Below are positions 21,201 through 33,200 of a stretch of 64,000 nt of DNA, piece by piece. A program made the translations under genes and the position numbers. The notes beneath the pieces were generated by a model that had not been told where the DNA came from, searched no databases, and was given only the letters and a program-made list of their open reading frames with translations. Numbering within the stretch: position 1 is the stretch's first letter; each line of letters opens with the position of its first letter. Origin of the DNA: Branchipolynoe longqiensis (Eukaryota; Annelida; Polychaeta; Phyllodocida; Polynoidae); contig CM059199.1 in assembly GCA_030323885.1 (NCBI GenBank), forward strand, positions 76,852,781 through 76,916,780, read 5' to 3'.

Positions 21201-24200
21201 CCCCCTCTTTCGTCCCTCCTTTTCTGTCCCTCCTCTTCCATTCCCCATTCTCCATCTTTCGTTCCCCCTCTTCCATTCCCCCTCTTCCATTCCCCCTCTC
21301 CCATTCCCCACTCTTCCGTTCCCTCTCTTCCGTTCCCTCTCTTTCGTTCCCCCTCTTTCGTTCCCCCTCTTTCGTTCCCCCTCTTTCGTTCCCCCTCTTT
21401 CGTTCCCCCTCTTTTGTTCCCCCTCTTTCGTTCCCCCTCTTTCCGTCCCTCCTTTTCTGTCCCTCCTCTTCCATTCCCCATTCTCCATCTTCCGTTCCCC
21501 CTCTTCCATTCCCCCTCTTCCATTCCCCCTCTCCCATTCCCCCTCTTCCATTCCCCTCTCTTCCGTTCCCTCTCTTCCGTTCCCTCTCTTTCGTTCCCCC
21601 TCTTTCGTTCCCCCTCTTGGGGAATGAAAGAGGCGGAATGCAAGAGGAAGGGAATGCAAGAAGAAGGAATGAAAGAGGGGGAAAGCAAGAGGGGGGAACA
21701 GAATATGGGCGAATGGAAGATGGGGAATGCAAGATGGGGAATGCAAGACGGGGAAAGGAAGATGGAGAATGGGGAATGGAAGAGGAGGGACAGAAGAGGA
21801 GGGACGGAAGACGGGGATTGGAAGAGGGAGAATGTAAGAGGAAGAATGGAAGAGAGGCGAATGGAAGAGGGGGAATGGGAGAGGGGGAATGGAAGAGGGA
21901 TGGAAGAGGGGGAACGGAAGAGGAGGGACAGAAGAGGAGGGACGGAAGACGGGGATCGGAAGAGGGGCATGGAAGAGGGGGAATGGAAGTGGGAGAATGG
22001 AAGAGGGAGAATGGAAGAGGGAGAATGGAAGAGAGGCGAATGGAAGAGGGGGAATGGGAGAGGGGGAATGGAAGAGGAGGAACGGAAGAAGGGGAATGGA
22101 AGAGGGGGAACGGAAGATGGAGAATGGGGAATGGAAGAGGAGGGACAGAAGAGGAGGGACGGAAGAGGAGGGACGGAAGACTGGGATCGGAAGAGGGGAA
22201 TGGAAGAGGGGGGAATGGAAGAGGGAGAATGAAAGATGGAGAATGGAAGAGAGGCGAATGGAAGAGGGGGAATGGGAGAGGGGGAATGGAAGAGGGGGAA
22301 AGGAAGATGGGGGAACACAAGAGGGGGGAAAGCAACAGGGAGGAACACAACAGGGGGAATGCAAGAGGGGAACACAAGAGGGGGGAACACAAGAGGGGAA
22401 CACAAGAGGGGGAACGAAAGAGGGGGAACGAAAGAGGGGAACGGAAGAGGGGGAACGGAAGAGGGGGAACGGAAGAGGGGGAACGGAAAGAGGGGGAACG
22501 AAAGAGGGGGAACGGAAGAGGGGGAACGGAAGGGGGGGAACGGAAGATGGGGAACGGAAGGCGGGGAACGGAAGGGGGGGAACGGAAGGGGGGGAACGGA
22601 AGGGGGGGAACGGAAGGGGGGGAACGGAAGGGGGGAATGGAAAGGGGGGAACGAAGGGGGGAACGGAAGGGGGGAACGGAAGAGGGGGAACGGAAGAGGG
22701 GGAACGGAAGGGGGGGAACGAAAGAGGGGGAACGAAAGAGGGGGAACGGAAGAGGGGGCACGGGAGAGGAGGGAATGGAAGAGGGGGGAATGGAAGAGGA
22801 GGAATGAAACGGGGGGAATGGAAGAGGGGGAATGGAAGAGGAGGGAATGAAAGAGGGGGAATGAAAGAGGGGGAATGAAAGAAGGGGAATGAAAGAGGGG
22901 GAATGAAAGAGGGGGAATGGAAGAGGGGGCATGGGAGAGGAGGGAATGGAAGAGGAGGGAATGGGAGAGGAAGGAATGAAAGAGAGGAGATTGGAAGAGG
23001 AGGAATGAAAGAGGGGGAATGAAAGAGTGGGAATGAAAGAGGAGATTGGAAGAGGAGGGAATGAAAGAGGGCAAAGTCAGGCAAAGTCGGGCAAAGTCGG
23101 TCAAAGTCGGTCAAATTCGGTCAAAAGCCACGCGTCAAGCGTAAATAATCGCTCCAAAAGCGATCCGTGACGCACGCCTGACGCACGCGCGACAAACGCA
23201 CGCGCCAGTGTGTTCGGGTTCTCTTTATTACATACGTTTTGATTTTTTACGCACGCGCGACGCTTGACGCACGCGCGAGATACGCGTCCAGTGTGTTCGC
23301 AGCTTTAGTAGCAGAAATGGGAGAGTGTAACTTCTCCAGTGTCTGGCAATATATGTGCCAGTTTCATATCTGAAGTAAAACATGGAAAAACCCTAGCACT
23401 TAGTAGCAGTGATCTGGCTTCATCGAACTGGTATTGACGACGTTATCCTCAGAGTAAATTACACATTCAGAGTTGTTGGCATTTGCTGAGTAGTTATGTA
23501 CAAGTTGCCTCGAGATTATTAGAAGGTTTGCATTTCAGAATATGCAAGTTCCACTGATTCTGATTCTGAACCGATGCTGGTTGAACAAGCCTGGCGAGGT
23601 GATGGAGACAGCGATGCAGAGAGTGTTGATAGCGAGCAGGAGGACCCGCTCAAGTAAGTCCTGTACGCTCCAGGCGGGTTCCCTTCAGCTGCCAGTCTTA
23701 GTGATAATCCTCTGTTACTTTGACTAATTAATCCCCAAAGTAAAGCCGTTGGCAGAGCAGCATTTCAGTATGTGTGATGGATATGGGACGAAAAAGTATT
23801 ATTTTCACAGATTTAATCACCTTGGGTTAGTGTATTAATGGGCATGTATACATAATTACACATTCTCATCTGTGTTAGGCAGACAGGTTGTCCTATTTCA
23901 TACATAATTACACGTTCTTATCTGTGTTAGGCAGACAGGTTGTCCTGTTTCATACATAATTACACGTTCTTATCTGTGTTAGGCAGACAGGTTGTCCTGT
24001 TTCATACATAATTACACGTTCTTATCTGTGTTAGGCAGACAGGTTGTCCTGGTTCATACATAATTACACGTTCTTATCTGTGTTAGGCAGAAAGGTTGTC
24101 CTGTTTCATACATAAATTACACGTTCTTATCTGTGTTTAGGTAGACAGGTTGTCCTTTGCAGAGTGCCGGTTGGAACTTCAATCTGTGCTGTTTTGTTTG

Positions 24201-27200
24201 TCAATGCATTGTAGTGGTGCCTGCTTAGCTATAACCAAAAAAAATCAGGTCGATTGTGCACTTTCCCTTAAAATAATGAAACTTGGCACGCGGTTAGAAC
24301 TTAGACTAAGACAATACAAGGAGTTTTAGTCCAGGGGCCACTGATTATTGTACTCCGTATGGTGACCATCTTGGATTTCAAAATGGCCACCATTGTGACC
24401 TGTTTTGTTAAATATCTCCTTAACTAGTATAGAGATCGAGACAATGCCTATACCTACATTTTATAGCTCTAGGAATCCACTGGTGACATCAAATGTTTGA
24501 GAAATCTGGCTGGCATCTTGAAATCTAAGATGGCTGCCATAGACAACCTATTTTGCTGAATATCTCATTAAGTAGTAAAGTAATAGATTTTTAACACCTA
24601 TACCCACGTTCTAGGGGTCTAGGAATCCAATGGGAACATTGAATATGTATCTTATAGTCGAAGATAGACACCATCCAAAGGCTATTATATTAACATAGCA
24701 TATCATCAGTTAACAGGTTGACATATAGTATGTGATGGAATGAACCATCAAGAAAACATCACGAACAGTTGGCCAAAAGAGTACAGTTACAGTCACAGTG
24801 GCTGGGTAGAAGCATTGGTTCAAGCTGATATTGCTTCAGCTGGAACAGCAGATTCCTTCCTGCGAGCTGTGCATATTGCGCGTACGCATCATGCACATCA
24901 GGTTACGGCTGCAGCATTGAACATACAGTAGCACCACGCATACAATGACTATGCAAGAGCAGCTGACAAGGATCAACAGTTAGCATTCAAGGGATGGTGT
25001 CAAAGAACATACAACCTGAAACTGTTGTTGAATAATACATTTGTGCAGTAGTTTATTTTAGATAAGTACATATTTAAAGTGTGCTGTTGATGTGCTTTGT
25101 CTAGACATGCAGGGGTGTACACAGCGGAGGAGGTGGCGCTTATCACTCGCGACAAACTCATTCGTCTTCAGTCACTCTACATTGACCAGTTCAAGCGGCT
25201 GCAGCACACAATGCGTGAGAAGAGACGCCAGTACCTGCAGGGTGCCAAGCAGGAGCGCGACTCACTGGGTAGGAAGTCTAGCCGATAGCTGTTGTCACGT
25301 CGACGCCTGTTGTCCATGACATGCCTTTTTCATGCATTACCAACAGGATACAGAATGATATCTTTCTAACTGTACCATTTGCAACTGTACCGCCAATGAA
25401 CATGTGCAATGAAGTTATCGTATTATTAATCAAAGATGTCTGATAGATAATGATAGTTAATGATATCGATAGTGGAACAATGTAACACTGAGTAGTGTTT
25501 TCATTAAGGAACTGTAGTGATAGTTAATGATATCGATAGTGGAACAATGTAATACTGAGTAGTGTTTTCATTAGGGAACTGTAGTGATAGTTAATGATAT
25601 CGATAGTGGAACAATGTAACAGTGAGTAGTGTTTTCATTAAGGAACTGTAGTGATAGTTAATGATATCGAAAGTGGAACAATGTAACACTGAGTAGTGTT
25701 TTCATTAAGGAACTGTAGTGATAGTTAATGATATCGATAGTGGAACAATGTAATACTGAGTAGTGTTTTCATTAAGGAACTGTAGTGATAGTTAATGGTA
25801 TCGATAGTGGAACAATGTAACACTGAGTAGTGTTTTCATTAAGGAACTCTTCTACCTCTGTCTCATATATTCAGATATCTACATATAGTTTGTCATTATT
25901 AGCTAGAATTCTGTGCCCATTTTGTAGATCTCACTAACACTGGTATTAAGACTGGTTACAATTGTCTAAAAGATGCTCCATTCTTTACTTTTAGGCAGTG
26001 TACATGCCGCCAAGGAAGACCCAGAACAAAGGGAGCATTATGAGCAGCTGGTTGCCATGAAGCGCTACCATCGCCGCTTTGGGAAGGTACTGTTGGGTGG
26101 GTGGGTGGGTGGTACCATATTCACGGTATTATTATTCAACCACTGCTTTTACATCGAATGTAAAAGGATACTGTGATGCGTGATTAAGAACCGACTCTAC
26201 TCAACGATGTCTAGTTTCATAATGCCTTTATTCGGGTTCCACACAGCTGCTGCCGGCGGCCCGTCTTGGGTTTCGGTTTCGGGTTGTTACATACATCACA
26301 TCTCCCTTTTTCACATTGAATTGACATTGTATTCATGCAGTGTTATTTCAATTTGTCCATTTGCCGTTTCTGCAGCGGCACATTAGTTCCGCCGTTCGTC
26401 GCTGCACTTTTGCCACAGCATATTTTAACGAGACAACCTTGGATATGTTATGTGATATTTACTATGGGTATGATTTGTTTTCTGCACGTCTGTGGCTTCC
26501 ACTGCCTCTCATGTCGCACCCTATCTTCCCTTTTAATACAAATGCCACAGTATTTTAACTTTAAAACAACACACGCGTATATGATTGAATTCCCCTGTTC
26601 GATCCCGCGCCGTGTATTTGTCTAACACATTGTGTACACACCAGTTTTCATGCAACATTGTTCTAGTTTTACTTATTTGAACGCTACTACACAATTTTAA
26701 CTTTGCCACTCGGTTACTTACGTTGTGGGTTTGTATGACGGCTCTGGGCCGGGTACCGTTATCTTGAGTATGATAAGTGCCTTAATTCTATGTGACCCCT
26801 TTTTGTGGTCGTTTTGTTATCGTTCTTGTCGTGCTTGCTTATGTTCTGCTTTGTTTATGTTTCTTTACTGATAACCGAATCTAGCTACGGGTTTACTTTC
26901 ACGGCCATGTCGGGTTATATAGTTTGTTCGATCTGTGTTCTGGCCGCGGCTGAGATTGTGGGTCATGTGCGGGTTCCTCCATTTGGTTTTTCGCGTTTCT
27001 TGGGTTTCGCTCTGTTGGGAATATGTGTTTTCGGTTTCGGTTCAACCTGTTGTTGTTTGTGTTGGCTATTTCATATTCCCTACCGTTTTGCTTGTTTGCT
27101 TTTGTCACTACTCCCCTCTCCCATGTTCCTTTATGTGTCCAATATCTGACGTGCTCCCCTCGCTCTATTTGTCTGTGTCTTCTGCCTGCATGTCGGTCAA

Positions 27201-30200
27201 AACATTTCTTTTGATTGTTTTGAATTTTTTCGATTTGCTTTGCCGTTATTTTTGTTACCTGGGGTTCTAACATTGTTTTTTCTGTTGGTAGTTTCGATCT
27301 CAATCTACGGCTCATTAATAGTTGTGCTGGTGATGCCTCCAGTTCGGGCAAAGGTGTATTTCTGTAATTTAATAAAAACAGATTGTAGTCTTTGTTTTCG
27401 TCCCTTGCCTTTTTTATCATGTTTTTTATGGTTTGTACATGTCGTTCTACTTGCCCGTTGCTTTGAGGATGCATTGGACTCGAGAATCTTGGTGTAAACC
27501 CATATTCGTTGGCAAAGTTCATGTATTCTCTACTTGAGAACTGTGGCCCGTTGTCGGAGACTATTTCCGACGGGATTCCGTATCTACCAAATATCCTTTT
27601 TAATTCTACTATTACTGCCGCGCTTGTTGTATTTTGTAGCTCTACCACCTCTGGGAACTTTGAGAAATAATCTACCAACAACATGTAGTCTCTTTCGTCT
27701 ACTTGGAACAAGTTTACTCCTACTTTGTGGAATGGCATGCATTGTATCTGGTGTGATTGCAGTGGTTCTTTGTGTAGTTTATTTCTGTACCGTTGGCACA
27801 GCGTGCATCTCTCTACTCCTTCTAGCTGCATCTGCATCCCCGGCCAGAATACATATTCCCTAGCTAGCCTCTTGCTTTTCATGATGCCTTGGTGGGTTTC
27901 GTGCAATGTGTCTAGTATTTGTTTTTGCAATTGTTTGGGTATTATTACTCTATTTCCTTTTAGTAACAGACCACCAGATGTTGTTATTTCATGTCTAAAT
28001 GCGTGGTAGGGAGTTGCGCATTTTGGTATGCACTTTTTGTCCTCATGCCATCCGTTTACTACCAAGTTCATTACCTCTTTGAGCACCGTGTCGATTTCTG
28101 TTTGCCTAACAATGTCTTTCATCGAGTCCTGTATTACCTCTATTGCCACGATGCTTATTTCGTTGTCAAACAGTTGCTCGGGACACGTTGTACAGCTGTG
28201 TTCTCTTGAAAGCGCATCTGCAACAAACATATCAGTCCCTTTTATGTGTACCAGTTCTAAGTCATAGTTTTGTAGTCGCATTCGCATGCGTTGCATTCGT
28301 GCGGACAGTTGGTGCAATGGTTTATTTACTATCGAAACTAATGGTTTGTGGTCTGTTTCCACGCGCACCTTTTTACCAAAAATGTACTCATGGAACTTGG
28401 TACATCCGAAGCAAATTGCCAGCAACTCTTTTTCTATGACCGTATAGCTGCTCTGCGTGTCATCCAAGGCTTTTGAAGCCATTGCTACTGGGCATCCTTC
28501 TTGGAGCAGTGTAGCTCCTAAACCTGATTTTGACGCGTCTACCTGAAGGGTTATGGTCTTTGATACATCATAGAATCTGAGTACAGGTGCATGCGTTATC
28601 ATATACTTTAATTTTGCAAATGCCTTCTCCTGCTCGTCTTGACAGTGCCATGCAGTTTCTTTGTTGGTCAGAATTCTAAGTGGTTTTGTCATTTCCGCTA
28701 GGTTTGGCAGGAATTTACCTACGTATGCCACCATACCCAGGAATCGCTGTACAGCTTGCTTATTTGTCGGTGTGGGCATGTCGTTAATGGCTTGTACTCT
28801 TTCTTCGTTTGGTTTTATACCTTGGCCTGAAATTACGTGACCTACATAATCTACGCTAGTCTGGCAAATGCTTGATTTTTCCGGGTTCAACCTGAGGTTG
28901 ACCTGCCTGGCACGCTCAAGAACAGCACAAAGATTTTCATTGTGCTCATTTATCGTCTTACCATACACCAATATGTCATCTGTTATGACATTTACACCCT
29001 TTAGCCCCTGTAATATCCGATTCATTTCATATATGAAAATGTCGCCCGCCGTTTTGATGCCAAACGGTAACCTGGTGTATCTATACATTCCCCATGGGGT
29101 GTTGAATGTACACAGCTTTGAGCTGTTGCTGTCTAACTGTATTTGCCAGTACCCACTCTTTGCGTCGATTACGGAAAAGTATTTGGCCCCTTCTAGCTTT
29201 GATATTACCTCTTCTACAGTTCTTGTTGGGTAGGGTCCCCGTTTTATGGCTTTGTTCAGTTTTGTTGGATCTGAACATACTCGAATTTTTTCACCCTTTT
29301 TGACGATCGTAATGGAGTTAACCCACGGTGTTGGCTCCGTCTCTTCTACTATAACTCCCAACGCAAGCATTCTGTCTAATTCCCCCCGGACTTTGTTTTG
29401 TATGGCATGCAGTATACGTCTCGGGGGATCCACTACAGGTTGGACATTGTCGTCTACATATATCTTGGCTTCAACTTTGATAGTCCCTAGCCCTGTGAAT
29501 ACATCTTTAAATGTCTTTACCATTTGTTTTGCTTGACTGTCATTCTGCGCGTCTTGTGTTCCGATCGAGTCGATGTGTGAGATGATGCGTAGTCGGACGC
29601 ATGCGTCCTTTCCCAGTATTGCACACCCTTTTTCGACCACTTGAAAACGCATCCATTGTCCTTGGATTTGGAGCGACGTTTCTCCCGTAGGTACGATCTT
29701 CTGTCCGGAATACGTGACTAGTCGACATTTTGGATCCGTAAGTTCCGCTCCTTCGATTCTGGAGAATATGTTCATGGGAATTATATTAGCTTCCGAGCCT
29801 GTGTCTAATTTGAAATTCACCTGCAGCGGTCCTATCGGTAGGTCAGCGAACCACATGTCTGCTGATTTGTCGCCTTCCTTGAAAACTACTCCGATGAACA
29901 ACTCGTCGTCTTGCTGCACAAATTCGGCTACATCGTCGCTATCATGTTCATCTAACACGATTTCATTTATGCTCGTCATTTTACTGCGACAGACGCGTGC
30001 AAAGTGTCCGATCTTCTTACATACCGCGCACGACTTTCCTTTAGCTGGGCATGCGTCTCTGTCGCTTCTGTGTGAATATCCGCACCATGCGCATTCGCTC
30101 CGCACACCGGTGCTTGTGCTAACCCGTTCACGCTCCCCTCTGGGAGCGGGCTGCCTCTGGCGCTGTGGATTCCCATACTGCCTTGATGTCTGTCTTCTTG

Positions 30201-33200
30201 TGTCGTATTGTCTTACAAAATCCACTCCGTACTCGGTATCACTGACTTTCGTTAACTGTTTCGCCTTGTGTTCACTCATCCTACACATGTCCTCGCAGAG
30301 CTCTAAGGTCAGCTTTGGCATCTGCAGCAACCGGTCCCGTAGCGTGTTACATTTTACACCGCTAACCAACCTGTCTGTCATTAGCGAATCCTCCAGATCG
30401 CCGTACTGACACTGTCCTACTTTATGGCGCACTTCCCTGATGTAGGCGTCCATCGTCTCCTGGCCCTGGTTGTACGAGTTGAAGTTGTATCTTGTCTCTG
30501 TGAGGTTCGTCTTCCCTTCGCAGTACTTCTTGAACGCTTCCCTCAGAGGCACGATCTTGTCTGTATCGGTCGCAGTGAACGTCATGGATTGGTGGATCTT
30601 CTGAGCCTCCGCTCCTGCTACGTGGAGGAAAACGCAGCATTGCACTTTCTCACTCCTCGTTAGTACGCCAGCTGCTGTTGCGTAAATGCTGTAAGCATGG
30701 TACCATGTCCTCCAACTCGCCGCTGGATTTCCATCTAGGTTTAGGTGACCGGGGGGCTTCAGCCCTGAAAGCGCCATTTTGATCAAGGGTCCGCTAGATC
30801 TGACACCATGTGATGCGTGATTAAGAACCGACTCTACTCAACGACGTCTAGTTTCATAATGCCTTTATTCGGGTTCCACACAGCTGCTGCCGGCGGCCCG
30901 TCTTGGGTTTCGGTTTTGGGTTGTTACATACATCACAGATACTAGTGTCGGGGAGGGAATGAAAAGGAGAATTATTGCAGCTATAGCGGGAATCGAATCC
31001 ACATCTCTTGCATTCCAGGCCAGTGTGATGTCACCACTCTACCCACGCCTGCCTATCTATCATTTCCATATGGTTTCCGAAATTGTTTAGAACTCTATGA
31101 GGTGTTAAATTTGACCCAATACATTAGAGGTGAGGGGGCAGAAATGAGGTCCCAATTAAGTGCTAGTAGCTTTTGGAGGTTAGTAGATATTATTACACCT
31201 GGTCACCATTAAGCACGAGTCTTGCTACTATATTGCTTAGTCAAGAATAGCCCAGCGATTCATCTACTTTTTTATTGACGATAGTTCACTTGTAAATTGT
31301 GTTGCGTATAACTTGAATGATATAATCTTTTAAATTACTTTCTGATCGTTGGCTAAATAAGTTAATGTCCCTTTCAAAAAGACAAATCAATTCAGTACCT
31401 AAGTTGATTGACATTATTTTCTGTGTAATGGGTAAAATAGTTGCATATTGAGTGACTCAAGTTGTGTAGAACGGTTCACAAATTGGGAATACGACAGCGT
31501 TAATGAATTTTGTAATATACTGCAGGAGGCCTTACTGCACCGGCAGTCGAAGGAGCGGCGAATTGCTGTATCCGAAGGCCCCAACTACCGCGCTCCACTC
31601 TACCCGAAGTGCTCACACTCTCAGGACGGGCTGCGGTGTGGTGCACGCACCGTGCCACTGTCCAAACACTGCCTCCACCGTATCCTTGCCGTGCCCCTCT
31701 GGATGCCACAAGGGAATGGCCATTTCTGTTGTCTTTTTCCATTTCTGTGCAAAGCGAGGAAAATGCATGAATGCTTCATATTAAGGGTAGTTGAGTATTT
31801 CTGATATATTCTTACCATGTTTATACTCCGAGTAACTTACAGGGTTCAATGCTTGTCTGCATTATGGTATATATATGTGTAGCTCTCACTGTGTGAGTTC
31901 ATGCTTGGTCATGAATACAGTAGTATGTGGTCATGCGTACACTGGTAACTTACACAGTGGCAGGCAGTAATAGACCAGACGGGATGGCCAAATGAGTTGA
32001 GCATCAGTCTCCTGTTTTGGGAGATCAGGGGATCGGGACCCATGGGTTTGTGGGTTCGAACCCTGGTTGAGTCAAACCAATGACTTAGAAATTGATACTT
32101 GTTGCTTCCTAGCCTGGCGCTCAGAACTGGTTGGCTCAGTTTCAGAATAATGTATAATGTGACTGAGTGGGATATCAGGTCATAGTGCTGGTGGCCTGAT
32201 TTCCCAGTGGGGCAGCACTATCAAGTCGCCATTAGTGTGTACTATCACAAGTCAGTACCCGTCTTGATATGCTAGGAGGGGGGAGCGGGACGTAACAGAG
32301 GCAGTAGCATGTAGCAGCTGTGAAGGTGTGGGTCATCCGATCGATCCTGCTCAGTGGACACATTTGCAGTTTGGTCTATTTTCCGTTCCAATCAGTGGTC
32401 CACAACTGGTTCATCAAAGGCTGTGGTATGTGCTGTCTTGTCTGTGGGAAAGTGCCTATAAAAGACCAATTGCTGCTTATCGGAAAGAGTACCCTATGTG
32501 GCTGTAGAAATGTGTCAAAATGACCAAATGTTTTATGTCCATTAGCCGATGATAAAAATCCAAATGCTCTCGAGGCGTCGTTAAATAAAACAAACTTTCT
32601 TTGATATGCTAGGACGTAAAATAACAACAAACAAACAAAACAAAAAGCAAGCAGTAGGAAAATGGTCACGCGTACACCATTAGCTTACATAAAACTAGTG
32701 TACACTCATAACGTACTCAAAAACGAGACACGCTTTCACATGTACACCATTAACTTACATAAAGCCAGACAGGTGGTGACATGTACATGGCTAACTTACA
32801 TAAAACTAGTGTACACTCATAACATACTCAAAAACTAGACATGCTTTCACATGTACACCATTAACTTGCATAAAGCCGGGCAGGTGATGACATGTACACA
32901 TCTAACTTACATAAAACCAATGTACACTCATAACTTACTCAAAAACTAGACATGCTTTCACATTTACACCATTAACTTACATAAAGCCGGACAGGTGGTG
33001 ACATGTACACATCTAACTTACATAAAACCAATGTACACTCATAACTTACTCAAAAACTAGACATGCTTTCACATGTACACCATTAACTTACATAAAGCCG
33101 GACAGGTGGTGACATGTACACATCTAACTTACATAAAACCAATGTACACTCATAACTTACTCAAAAACTAGACATGCTTTCACATGTACACCATTAACTT

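Larger units (their letters stand above)
20437..23307. mobile_element. 2.9-kb TIR element carrying a giant CT/GA inverted array
   Basis: The ends TAAAGCTGCGAACACACTGG and CCAGTGTGTTCGCAGCTTTA are perfect 20-bp inverted repeats that extend through ACGCGT. Subterminal regions carry repeated 'gacgcacgcgcga' motifs on both sides. The interior is a tandem array of 'ttcgttccccctct'-type units that switches strand at ~21619. The target, judged from neighbouring tandem units, is TTA; the left flank reads TAA, so duplication length and superfamily remain open. There is no real coding capacity; very long open frames across the array are low-complexity. It lies in KANSL2 intron 2. Confidence 0.8.
26172..30937 (-). 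mobile_element. Complete Ty3/gypsy element (gypsy-1), antisense in KANSL2 intron 5
   Basis: The 129-bp LTRs (26172-26300, 30809-30937) begin TGTGATG and end ATCACA on the + strand. The 5-bp duplication GATAC flanks the element at 26167-26171 and 30938-30942. The primer-binding site is adjacent to the right LTR (30795-30808, minus strand TGGTGTCAG, tRNA-Leu type), and the polypurine tract to the left LTR (26301-26311). One uninterrupted gag-pol frame is present. The LTRs differ at two sites. About 4.8 of the 5.4 kb of intron 5 is this element. Confidence 0.95.

Noticed and set aside
20477..23114. Several open frames of 670-875 codons on both strands
   Set aside because: They are open in three or more frames because the array unit lacks stop codons; composition is only Phe/Ser/Pro or Arg/Gly/Glu repeats, without start or domain logic.
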